Assembly (NCBI GenBank): GCA_963779805.1
Contig: CAVZZN010000012.1
Coordinates: forward strand, 496,001 to 560,000
DNA from: CAIWHR01 sp963779805
Lineage (GTDB): Bacteria; Pseudomonadota; Gammaproteobacteria; Burkholderiales; Casimicrobiaceae
Length of the DNA stretch: 64,000 nucleotides
Reading direction: 5' to 3'
The translations under genes were made by a program, and so were the position numbers. The notes beneath the pieces were generated by a model. That model saw only the letters and a list, made by a program, of their open reading frames with translations, made no database searches and was not told the origin of the DNA. Every line of letters starts with the position of its first letter. Position 1 is the stretch's first letter. Shown piece by piece: positions 56,824-64,000 of this stretch.

Positions 56824-59183
56824 ATGAGGGCCATCCACCGCAAGCTGCTGCGCGACCTGTGGGCCTTGCGCTCGCAGGTGATCACGGTGGCGCTCGTGAT
56901 CGCCAGCGCGTTCTCGGGCTTCGCGGGCTCGATCGCGACGTATCTCGCCCTGGAGCGGGCGCGCGACGACTTCTATGCCACCGCGCATTTCGCGGACGTG
57001 TTCGCCGACGTGAAGCGCGCGCCGCGCAGCGTGCTCGCCCGTATCGCCGCGATCCCCGGTGTCGACGCAACCGAGGCCACCGCGGTGTTCGACGTTCGCC
57101 TCGACCTGCCGGGGGTGATCGAGCCGGTGATCGGACGTCTCGTCGGGTGGGCGCCGGACGGCGGGAGCGGGCTGAACCAGCTCGTCCTTCGGCGCGGGCG
57201 GTTGCCGCAGGCGAACGAGCCGGCCGAGGTGGTGGTGAGCGAAGGCTTCAGCACCGTGCGCAGGATCGGGCCGGGCGACGCGATCACCGCGCTCGTCAAC
57301 GGCCGGCAACGCAGCCTCCGCATCGTGGGCGTGGGGCTCTCGCCGGAGTACATCTACGCCACGCAGGGCGGCGCATTTCCCGACGATCGCAACTTCGGCG
57401 TGCTCTGGATGGATCGCCGTCAGCTCGCCGCGGCGTACGACATGGAAGGCGGCTTCAATCACGTGAGCGTGCGTCTCGCGGCCGACAGCGACGAACGGGC
57501 GGTGATCGATGCGCTCGATCGCGCTGCTGGAGCCTTACGGCGGACTGGCGGCGCACGGCCGCGACGAGCAGCTTTCGCATCGCATCCTGAGCGAGGAGAT
57601 CGACCAGTGGAAGGTGATCGGGACGGTGCTCCCCTCGATCTTCCTCGGCGTTGCAGCCTTCCTCCTGAACGTGGTTCTGTCGCGCCAGGTCACGACGCAA
57701 CGCGAGCAGATCGCCGCATTGAAAGCGCTGGGCTACGGCAACGGCGCCATCGCGCTGCATTACCTGCTGCAGGTGGGCGTGGTCGTCGTTCTGGGGGTGG
57801 CGATCGGCATCGGCGTCGGGATCTGGTTCGGAAGCGCCGTGACCGCGCTGTACGCGGAATTCTTCCACTTTCCGTCGTACCGGTTCACGCTCCCCTCGAG
57901 CGTGGCCGCGGGGGCGGCCGCAATCACCGCAGCGGCGGCGGTGCTCGGTGCGCTGGGTGCCGTGCGCGCCGCGGTGCGCCTCGCCCCGGCGGAAGCGATG
58001 CGCCCGCCGTATCCGGGTCGCTACCGGCCCTGCGCTGCTCGAGCGCCTGGGCTTGCGGCGGCTCGCCCCCGCGGTGCGCATGACCGTGCGCAACCTGGAG
58101 CGCCGGCCGTGGCGCGCAACCCTGACCACGGTGGGCATCGCATCGGCGATGGCGATCATCATCTCGGGACTGTTCTGGCGCGACGCGATCGATTACATGA
58201 TCGAGGTGCAGTTCGTGGCCTCGCAACGCGCCGACGCCTCCGTCGCGCTCACGGAGCCGCTCGCACCGGAGGTGGTGCGCGAGATCGCGCGCATGCCCGG
58301 CGTGCTGGTCGCCGAAGGCACGCGCGAGGCGCCGGTGCGTCTGGTCGCGGGCCATCATCGCTACCGGACGGTGGTGCTCGGCCTCGATGGCGACGCGCAG
58401 CTCCAGCGACCCGTGGACGAGCGCAGCCGGCCCGTGCCGTTGCCGGACGATGGGCTCGTGCTCTCGGGTCGCCTCGCACAGCGCCTGGACGTGGTGCCGG
58501 GCGACGAGGTCGTGGTGGAAGCGCTCACCGGCAGGCGCACGAGCGCGGCGGTTCGCGTTGCGGCGACCTCGCACGACCTCATCGGGCTGTTCGCCTACAT
58601 GAACCGCGACGCCCTCGATCGCCTGCTCGGCGAAGGGCCGCGCGTGACGAGCGTCGGCGTGAAGCTCGACACGCCGGAAGGCGAGGCGCTGGTGCGTACG
58701 CTCAAGGGCTACCCCCGTGTCGCGGTGGTGGCGAGCCGCAATGCGATGCTGCAGAACTTCCGCGACACCACGGCGCGCAATCTGCTGTTCTTCACGGGCG
58801 TGCTCACCGCGTTCGCCGTGGTCATCGCGATCGGCGTGGTGTACAACCAGGTCCGCATCGTGCTGCAGGAGCGCACCTGGGAGCTTGCGAGCCTGCGCGT
58901 GCTGGGCTTCACGCGGGGCGAGGTCTCGACGTACCTGCTGGGCGAGCTCGCGATCGAGACAGCCATCGCGCTGCCCCTGGGCTGCGTCGCCGGTTACGCG
59001 CTGGCGTGGCTGATCGTGCGCCTCACGCACAGCGACCTGATCTCGATACCGGTGATCGTCGCGCCGGGGACCTACGCGTACGCGGCGCTCGCGATCGTGC
59101 TCGCCGGGCTCGCGAGCGCGCTGATCGTGCGCCGCCGCATCGATCGCCTCGATCTCGTCGCGGTGCTGAAGACGAGGGAATGA
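56824..59183 (+). CDS. FtsX-like ABC permease, two FtsX domains
   Basis: About 786 residues, with frameshifts near 57525 and 58025. An N-terminal helix (VITVALVIASAFSGFAG), an extracytoplasmic MacB_PCD-like domain, a first FtsX unit (VVLSRQVTTQREQIAALKALGYGNGAIALHYL), a second periplasmic domain and a second FtsX unit (NQVRIVLQERTWELASLRVLGFTRGEVSTYLLGELA). This is the mechanotransmission type of exporter that works on periplasmic or membrane substrates. Substrate unknown. Confidence 0.88.
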
Positions 59184-59208
59184 GATGGGAATGAGGCACT
59201 GGGATGAA

Positions 59209-59248
59209 ACTCCCCCCGAACTCGCTTCGCTCGCTCCCCCGAGGGGGC
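59209..59248. repeat. GC-rich intergenic repeat (CGCTTCGCTCGC / CCCCCGAGGGGG)
   Basis: A run of TCCCCCCGAA, then CTCGCTTCGCTCGC, then TCCCCCGAGGGGGC in the 99-bp gap between permease and membrane-fusion genes. I recall similar sequence as a common intergenic repeat in Burkholderiales genomes. Multiple C and G runs allow alternative hairpins. Confidence 0.45.
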
Positions 59249-59282
59249 TTGTAAGTGGCTTCGCGCGGCGGGCGCCACTGAC

Positions 59283-60494
59283 ATGGCCGGACCGTGGCGC
59301 AAGCGTGCGGGCTGGGGTATCGCGGTCCTCATCGCGGCGGGCGTTCTCGCGTGGGTGTTCGCACCGAAGCCCGTCGAGGTGCAGATGGCCGTCGTCGTCG
59401 AGGCGCCCTTCCGGCGCACGCTCGACGTCGAGGCGAAGACGCGGGTGCGCGAGCGCTATGTCGTGTCCGCGCCCGTGGCCGGGCGCGTGCAGCGCGTGAC
59501 GCTCAAGGCCGGCGATCCCGTTGCCGCCGGCGCACCGCTCGCGCTGCTCGTCCCGAATGCGCCTGTATTGCTCGATGCGCGAACCGCGCGCGAGCTGTCC
59601 GAACGGGTCGGCGCCGCCGAAGCCGAGCTGGATCGCGCCCGTGCCGCCACGCAGCGCGGGGAGGCGGCCCTCGCTCTCGCGCGCTCGGAGCTCGAGCGCC
59701 AGCGCATGCTCGCCGAGAAAGGCTTTGCCTCGAAGCAGGGGCTCGATCGCGCCGAGCGCGAGGTCGAGTTGAAGCAGAAGGAAGCTGCGGCGGCGCAAGC
59801 GGACGAGCACGCGACATCGCATCAGCTCGCACTCGCCCGCACGGCGGCCTCGAGCATGAGCGGCCTCTCCACGTCGCGCAGCAGCGCGCGTGTCGAGCTG
59901 CGCGCGCCGGTGGCGGGTCGCGTGCTGCGCGTGCTGCAGCAGAGCGAGAATGCCGTGGCCGCCGGGGCGCCGATCCTCGAGCTCGGCGATCCCGACGACC
60001 TCGAGGTGATCGCCGACGTGCTCACCACCGACGCGATCGGCATTCCTTCCGGCGCGCCCGTGGAGTTCGCGCGCAGCCGCGACAGCGCTCCGCTGCAGGG
60101 GCGCGTGCGCCTCGTCGAGCCGGGGGCGTTCACCAAGGTTTCGGCGCTGGGGGTGGAAGAGCAGCGCGTGTACGTCGTGATGGACTTCGCGCCGTCCGGA
60201 ACGCGGCCTCGCGGTCTGGGCGATGCGTATCGGCTCGACGCCCGGATCGTGGTGGATGCGCGCGAGCGCGCGCTGGTCATTCCGGCGGCGGCGCTGTTCC
60301 GGCATGGGAGCGGGTACGCCGTGTTCGTTGCCGAAGAGGGCCGCGCGCGCCGGCGGGCGATCGAAGTCGCGGCTCGCGCGACCGACACGGCCGCGATCGC
60401 GAAGGGCCTCGCTGCGGGCGAGCGGGTCGTCGTGTATCCGCCCGACACGCTGCGCGAGGGCATGCGCATCCGCGAGCGACAGGCGTCGCGCTGA
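59283..60494 (+). CDS. membrane-fusion (HlyD/RND-type) periplasmic adaptor
   Basis: Intact 403-residue adaptor. N-terminal membrane anchor (WGIAVLIAAGVLAWVFAP), first lipoyl half (SAPVAGRVQRVTLKAGDPVAAG), a long coiled-coil hairpin (~residues 95-190), second lipoyl half (ELRAPVAGRVLRVLQQSENAVAAG), a beta-barrel and a membrane-proximal C-terminus. It bridges the ABC permease to the outer envelope. Third gene of the exporter set; the outer-membrane channel is not encoded here. Confidence 0.92.
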   Translation: MAGPWRKRAGWGIAVLIAAGVLAWVFAPKPVEVQMAVVVEAPFRRTLDVEAKTRVRERYVVSAPVAGRVQRVTLKAGDPVAAGAPLALLVPNAPVLLDARTARELSERVGAAEAELDRARAATQRGEAALALARSELERQRMLAEKGFASKQGLDRAEREVELKQKEAAAAQADEHATSHQLALARTAASSMSGLSTSRSSARVELRAPVAGRVLRVLQQSENAVAAGAPILELGDPDDLEVIADVLTTDAIGIPSGAPVEFARSRDSAPLQGRVRLVEPGAFTKVSALGVEEQRVYVVMDFAPSGTRPRGLGDAYRLDARIVVDARERALVIPAAALFRHGSGYAVFVAEEGRARRRAIEVAARATDTAAIAKGLAAGERVVVYPPDTLREGMRIRERQASR

Positions 60495-60586
60495 GGGAGG
60501 TCGCGCCCCGCGCATCGGTCTCGCGCGGCATGAGGTCGCGCAGCCTCCGGCCAGCGCTCATTTGTCAACATCGCGTCTCGCCGTCG

Positions 60587-60635
60587 CTTCGAGAATGAAA
60601 TCGTCCGCGCCGTTCGCGGCGCATTCTCGAAGGAG
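60587..60635 (+). promoter_or_regulatory. leader hairpin overlapping the Shine-Dalgarno of the CitT-like gene
   Basis: Outer arms CTTCGAGAATG (60587-60597) and CATTCTCGAAG (60622-60632) are perfect complements. They enclose an inner stem GCGCCG-TTCG-CGGCGC (60607-60622) with a UUCG-type loop. The right outer arm runs into the ribosome binding site AAGGAG (60630-60635), five bases before ATG 60641. Folding would hide part of the Shine-Dalgarno, so translation may be conditional (temperature, ligand or ribosome-dependent). Structure is seen; regulation is inferred. Confidence 0.6.
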
Positions 60636-60640
60636 CGGCC

Positions 60641-62161
60641 ATGAGCGTTGCATCGAGCGCGACAAGGCCCGCCGCCACGAGCGGCGTTGCGTTGTCGACG
60701 AAGCCCCACCTGCACGTACCCTGGCGAGCGATCGTCCCGCTCGCCGTCGCATTCCTGATCGCCGTCATCCCGCCGCCCGCCGGGCTCGCGCAGTACGCGT
60801 GGTGGTTCTTCGCGATCTTCGCCGGCGTGATCGTCGGGCTGATGCTGGAGCCGCTGCCGGGCGCTGCGATCGGTCTGATCGGCGTCACCGCCGTCACGCT
60901 GCTCGCGCCGTGGGTGCTCTACAGCCCGGCGGAGCTCGCGAAGGCCGGCTTCAAGCCCGCCAATGCGGCACTTGCGTGGGCGCTGTCCGGCTTCGCGAAC
61001 AGCACGGTATGGCTCATCTTCGGCGCGTTCATGTTCGCCCTGGGCTACGAGAAGACCGGCCTCGGCCGCCGCCTCGCGTTGAAGCTCGTGAAGGCGATGG
61101 GCAGGCGCACCCTGACGCTGGGCTATGCGGTCAGCGCGGCCGACCTCCTGCTCGCGCCCTTCACGCCTTCGAACACGGCGCGTTCCGGCGGCACGATCTT
61201 TCCCGTGATCAAGAACCTGCCGCCGCTGTACGACTCGCTGCCGAACGATCCGTCGGCGCGGCGCATGGGCAGCTATCTGATGTGGGTCGCGATCAGCGCG
61301 ACGTGCGTGACGAGCTCCATGTTCCTGACGGCGCTCGCGCCCAACCTGCTCGCGCTCGAGCTCGTGCGCAAGACCGCCGGTGTGGACATCGGCTGGACGC
61401 AGTGGTTCATCGCCTTCGCACCGATCGGGATCGTGCTGCTGCTCGCGATCCCGCTCGTCACCTACTGGGTGTATCCGCCCGAAGTGAAGGCGGGCGAGGA
61501 AGTGCCGAAGTGGGCTGCGCAGGAGCTCCAGAAGATGGGGCCGCTCTCCGGCAAGGAGATGGAGCTGACCGCGCTCGTGATCCTCGCGCTGCTGCTGTGG
61601 ATCTTCGCGGGCGAGGTGGTCAACGCCACGACCGCGGCGCTGGTGGTGATCTGCCTCATGCTGATGATGGGCGTGGTGAGCTGGAAGGACATCACCGAGA
61701 ACAAGCAGGCATGGAACACGCTGGCGTGGTTCGCGACTCTCGTCGCGCTCGCGGACGGCCTCAACAAGGTCGGATTCGTGAAGTGGTTCGCGGACGCGGT
61801 CGCGGCGCACATGACGGGCTTCTCGCCCACGCTCGCGATGCTGCTGCTGGTGGCGGTGTTCTTCCTCACGCACTACCTCTTCGCCAGCATCACGGCGCAC
61901 GTGACGGCGCTGCTTCCGGTGATGCTTGCCGTGGGCACCACGATCCCCGGCCTGCACATGCCGACGTTCGCGTTGCTGCTCGTGCTGACCCTCGGGATCA
62001 TGGGGATCCTGACGCCGTTCGCCACCGGGCCGAGCCCGGTGTACTACGGCAGCGGCTACCTGCCCACCAAGGACTACTGGCGACTGGGGACGATCTACGG
62101 CCTGCTGTTCATCGCCGTGTTCCTGATCGTCGGGGTGCCCTGGATCGCGTTCGTGATGTAG
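60641..62161 (+). CDS. CitT/TtdT-type dicarboxylate exchanger (DASS family)
   Basis: Intact 506-residue carrier with about 12 transmembrane segments. The two substrate/Na+-site motifs of the CitT branch are present: FTPSNTARSGGTIFPVIKNL and FATGPSPVYYGSGYLP. Relatives exchange citrate, tartrate, 2-oxoglutarate or malate for succinate. Here it could exchange malate or fumarate for succinate produced by fumarate reductase. Single gene with a structured leader. Confidence 0.92.
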   Translation: MSVASSATRPAATSGVALSTKPHLHVPWRAIVPLAVAFLIAVIPPPAGLAQYAWWFFAIFAGVIVGLMLEPLPGAAIGLIGVTAVTLLAPWVLYSPAELAKAGFKPANAALAWALSGFANSTVWLIFGAFMFALGYEKTGLGRRLALKLVKAMGRRTLTLGYAVSAADLLLAPFTPSNTARSGGTIFPVIKNLPPLYDSLPNDPSARRMGSYLMWVAISATCVTSSMFLTALAPNLLALELVRKTAGVDIGWTQWFIAFAPIGIVLLLAIPLVTYWVYPPEVKAGEEVPKWAAQELQKMGPLSGKEMELTALVILALLLWIFAGEVVNATTAALVVICLMLMMGVVSWKDITENKQAWNTLAWFATLVALADGLNKVGFVKWFADAVAAHMTGFSPTLAMLLLVAVFFLTHYLFASITAHVTALLPVMLAVGTTIPGLHMPTFALLLVLTLGIMGILTPFATGPSPVYYGSGYLPTKDYWRLGTIYGLLFIAVFLIVGVPWIAFVM

Positions 62162-62165
62162 TGCG

Positions 62166-62610
62166 GACGATGCAGGCGAAGGAACGCCGGGACCCATCCA
62201 GGCGCTCACGCTCGCGCCCGATGCGCGCCGGAACCGTACCCGCCGCTGCCGCCGGGGCAACGTGGCTGGTGTGCAGGGGAAACCATCGCACCGTCTGCCG
62301 TGCGCAGCCCGGCGGTGACGCAGCGTTGTCGTTGTCACGTAGCCGACTGTTCGTTCGGCATCGCGGTGCGCATCACGGCCGGAGCGCGATGGTGTTGCCG
62401 GACATGCCACCGACGGTGCCGGCGTTGGCGGGGATCGGCGCGGTCCGGGAGCGCATCTGAGGCGCGCGCGAACGCGTAGACGGGTGGCGCGACGAGCTCT
62501 CGGCGTTGGTGAACGTTAACGATGGAGGCGAAGGAGTGCCGGGACCCGTCTTCGCGTTCGCGCGTGCCGAAGCTAAGCGACCGGACCGCGCCGATCCCTG
62601 CCAACGCCTG
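62166..62610. repeat. complex repeat cluster, copy 2
   Basis: Second copy of the cluster at 30085-30620, directly after the CitT-like gene. 62419-62598 is nearly identical to 30437-30616. 62192-62287 matches 30292-30387. The arm at 62170-62210 is the inverse of 30212-30253. About 100 bp between the blocks (62290-62390) is unrelated to copy 1. Non-coding; the remaining 62611-62725 shows nothing. Confidence 0.85.
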
Positions 62611-62725
62611 CCAATCGCCAACGCCAACGCCCGCGCCCCAGGGACGGCAAGACGCGTGCAACGCGAGTGTCGGCGCACCACGTGTGGCATTTCGCTCCAT
62701 CCGGAATGCACCTTCCGGCCATCGG

Positions 62726-62766
62726 TTGATGGGGGTCAATGTGGCATTCCATGGCGGCGGCACAAT
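62726..62766 (+). promoter_or_regulatory. FNR/DNR promoter before a small unknown gene
   Basis: TTGATGGGGGTCAA (62726-62739) matches TTGAY-N4-RTCAA. CACAAT (62761-62766) begins 28.5 bp from the centre, the same geometry as nqrA, nfn and frdC. The next ORF starts 87 bp after the hexamer. Confidence 0.7.
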
Positions 62767-62853
62767 CACATCAGGCAGTCGTGATACGGCTGCCGGGTCG
62801 GTCGCAAAAAATCTGTATCACGTTGCGGCCGTTCGTCGCCAACCGAGAAGATC

Positions 62854-63060
62854 ATGGAACTCACGCTCGATCGTCGCCTCGTGAACGCATACGAGGACCC
62901 CACGGCCTCCAGCCGTCCGCCCCGTGAAGCCCTGGCGCCCAGCGCCGAGCCGCACGGTCTGTTCGCGCGCCTGATGACGATGCCCCCGCTCGACGAAGAG
63001 GAAGACGTCGTGCCGCGCGCGGTGGAGATGCTGCCCTTCGTGGCGGCCTGGGGCGACTGA
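62854..63060 (+). CDS. 68-residue unknown protein under an FNR-type promoter
   Basis: Small acidic, soluble protein (MELTLDRRLVNAYEDPTAS ... MPPLDEEEDVVPRAVEMLPFV) with no cysteines, no signal peptide and no family I recognise. GAGAAG lies 8-9 bp upstream of the ATG. The case for it being real is the well-formed FNR-type promoter immediately ahead and the absence of any other gene in that direction. 63061-63173 holds nothing further. Confidence 0.6.
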   Translation: MELTLDRRLVNAYEDPTASSRPPREALAPSAEPHGLFARLMTMPPLDEEEDVVPRAVEMLPFVAAWGD

Positions 63061-63173
63061 GCGAGGCTGGGGCGTCCCCCGCGACTTGCGGAGGGACGCG
63101 ACTGAGCGTCACGGGGGCCCGCACTGCCGGGCCGCTCGCCGTGCTCCGGTCGCCATGACGGCGGCCGCCGCGC

Positions 63174-64000
63174 TCATTCGCCCTCGCCGGGGCGCGTCAT
63201 CGCCTCCGGCTTTACCCATCGATCGAACTCCTCGTCGCTGACGTAGCCGAGCTTGCGCGCGGCCTCGCGCAGCGACGTGCCGTCGCGATGCGCCGCGAGC
63301 GCGATCTGCGCGGCCTTCTCGTAGCCGATGTGGGGGTTGAGCGCCGTCACGAGCATCAGCGAATCGTCGAGATGTCGCGCGATGCGCTCGCGATTGGGCT
63401 CGATGCCCCGCGCGCAGCGCTCGTCGAACGAGCGCACGGCATCCGCGAGCAGCTCGATCGACTCGAGCACGTTGTGCAGGATCACGGGCTTGTAGACGTT
63501 GAGCTGGAAGTTGCCCTGCGAGCCCGCGAAGGCGACCGCGGCGTCGTTGCCGAACACCTGCACCGCCACCATCGTGAGCGCCTCGCATTGCGTCGGATTG
63601 ATCTTGCCGGGCATGATCGACGAGCCCGGCTCGTTGTCCGGCACCGTGATCTCGCCGATCCCCGCGCGCGGCCCGCTCGCGTACCACCGCACGTCGTTGG
63701 CGATCTTCATCAGCGCGATCGCCAGCGTGCGCAGGGCGGCGCTCGCGTTCACCATGGCATCGTGGGCCGACAACGCCGCGAACGGATTGCGCGCCGCACG
63801 GAACGGCTCGCCGGTCATCGCCGCGATCACGCGTGCGACGGTGGCGCCGAACCGCGGATGCGCATTGAGCCCGGTGCCCACCGCCGTGCCGCCGAGCGCG
63901 AGCTCGCGCAGCGGTCCCTTGGCCGCCTCGATACCGGCGAGCGCGTCATCGAGCTGCGCGACCCAACCCGAGATCACCTGGCCCAGCGTGATCGGCGTCG
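63174..64000 (-). CDS. fumC: class II fumarate hydratase (FumC), C-terminal part
   Basis: The C-terminal ~275 residues of an oxygen-stable, iron-free fumarase; the start lies beyond the window. The superfamily signature GSSIMPGKINPTQCEAL is present with GGTAVGTGLNAHPRF and NVYKPVILHNVLESI; the tail ALNPHIGYEKAAQIALAAH is FumC-like. It hydrates fumarate to malate or the reverse, linking malic enzyme and fumarate reductase in this window. Aspartate ammonia-lyase is the alternative; FumC fits better from the C-terminus. Confidence 0.92.
   Translation of the reverse strand, partial: TPITLGQVISGWVAQLDDALAGIEAAKGPLRELALGGTAVGTGLNAHPRFGATVARVIAAMTGEPFRAARNPFAALSAHDAMVNASAALRTLAIALMKIANDVRWYASGPRAGIGEITVPDNEPGSSIMPGKINPTQCEALTMVAVQVFGNDAAVAFAGSQGNFQLNVYKPVILHNVLESIELLADAVRSFDERCARGIEPNRERIARHLDDSLMLVTALNPHIGYEKAAQIALAAHRDGTSLREAARKLGYVSDEEFDRWVKPEAMTRPGEGE

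Noticed and set aside
60560..60570. TTTGTCAA half site before the CitT-like gene as an FNR box
   Set aside because: No TTGAY partner at the right distance.
59822..62410. An 862-residue minus-strand open frame over the CitT-like gene
   Set aside because: Antisense to two intact genes; rich in H, R, E and Q with no recognisable domain.

Overview
The window is a dense, roughly 70% GC stretch of a proteobacterial chromosome, most likely a betaproteobacterium. It encodes a ubiquinone/haem-A respiratory background (ctaA, ubiT/U/V), a complete Na+-NQR operon, a CRP/FNR regulator of the DNR type, a phasin, a split class III ribonucleotide reductase and abundant ferredoxin-linked enzymes. The picture is a facultative anaerobe or microaerophile that keeps redox balance through ferredoxin, fumarate and a sodium pump. 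Genus-level assignment cannot be made from the sequence alone. Many genes carry one or a few single-base frameshifts while the protein signal continues in the next frame, without accumulated nonsense codons. This looks like uncorrected sequencing or assembly indels rather than gene decay, so I annotate whole genes across the shifts.

Layout. 1-3.2 kb: end of a DUF4331 gene, a TPR lipoprotein-like gene and a HupE/UreJ membrane protein. 3.3-8.1 kb: metals, with modABC (molybdate), nikR plus a NikR-operated Ni/Co permease, and a PCu(A)C copper chaperone. 8.2-16.3 kb: anaerobic growth genes (nrdD body, separate glycyl-radical subunit, nrdG, a small c-type cytochrome, ubiT-ubiV-ubiU for O2-independent ubiquinone synthesis), ctaA and the DNR-like regulator. 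17.2-28.1 kb (minus strand): nqrABCDEF, a CBS protein, apbE and nqrM, followed by a large FAD/Fe-S D-2-hydroxyacid dehydrogenase. 28.2-35.1 kb: SLC13 permease, CBS protein, repeat cluster, malic enzyme, GltD-like Fe-S flavoprotein and the POR beta subunit. 35.6-43.7 kb (plus strand): an NfnAB-type fusion, a rubrerythrin-like protein, NifJ, a DHOD/PreA-like protein and a 2[4Fe-4S] ferredoxin. 43.8-45.7 kb (minus): POR alpha and gamma. 45.9-49.6 kb: frdCAB of the dihaem Wolinella type. 49.7-55.7 kb: murein enzymes, a hydrolase, USP and DUF2934 proteins, pncB and a phasin. 56.1-62.2 kb: MacB/DevA-like ABC exporter and a CitT-type dicarboxylate exchanger. 62.9 kb to the end: a small unknown protein and fumarase C.

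How it fits together. Malate can go to pyruvate (malic enzyme), then to acetyl-CoA plus reduced ferredoxin (POR or NifJ). Ferredoxin and NAD(P)H are exchanged by the Nfn/GltD-like flavoproteins. NADH feeds Na+-NQR, and reduced quinone can be reoxidised by fumarate reductase using fumarate from fumarase, with dicarboxylates exchanged by the CitT-like carrier. The strongest non-coding signal is a set of seven FNR/DNR boxes of the form TTGAY-N4-RTCAA (one carries a single mismatch). They lie ahead of nrdD, ubiU, nqrA, porB/nfn, porG/frdC, the DUF2934-usp pair and the 68-residue unknown ORF. Six of the seven have a -10-like hexamer 28.5-30.5 bp from the box centre. The window therefore reads as one oxygen- or NO-controlled regulon that also carries a matching regulator. 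Other notable structure includes a 28-bp NikR operator, two families of 26-bp palindromes built from 13-bp units, a duplicated complex repeat, and a hairpin that overlaps the Shine-Dalgarno of the dicarboxylate carrier.
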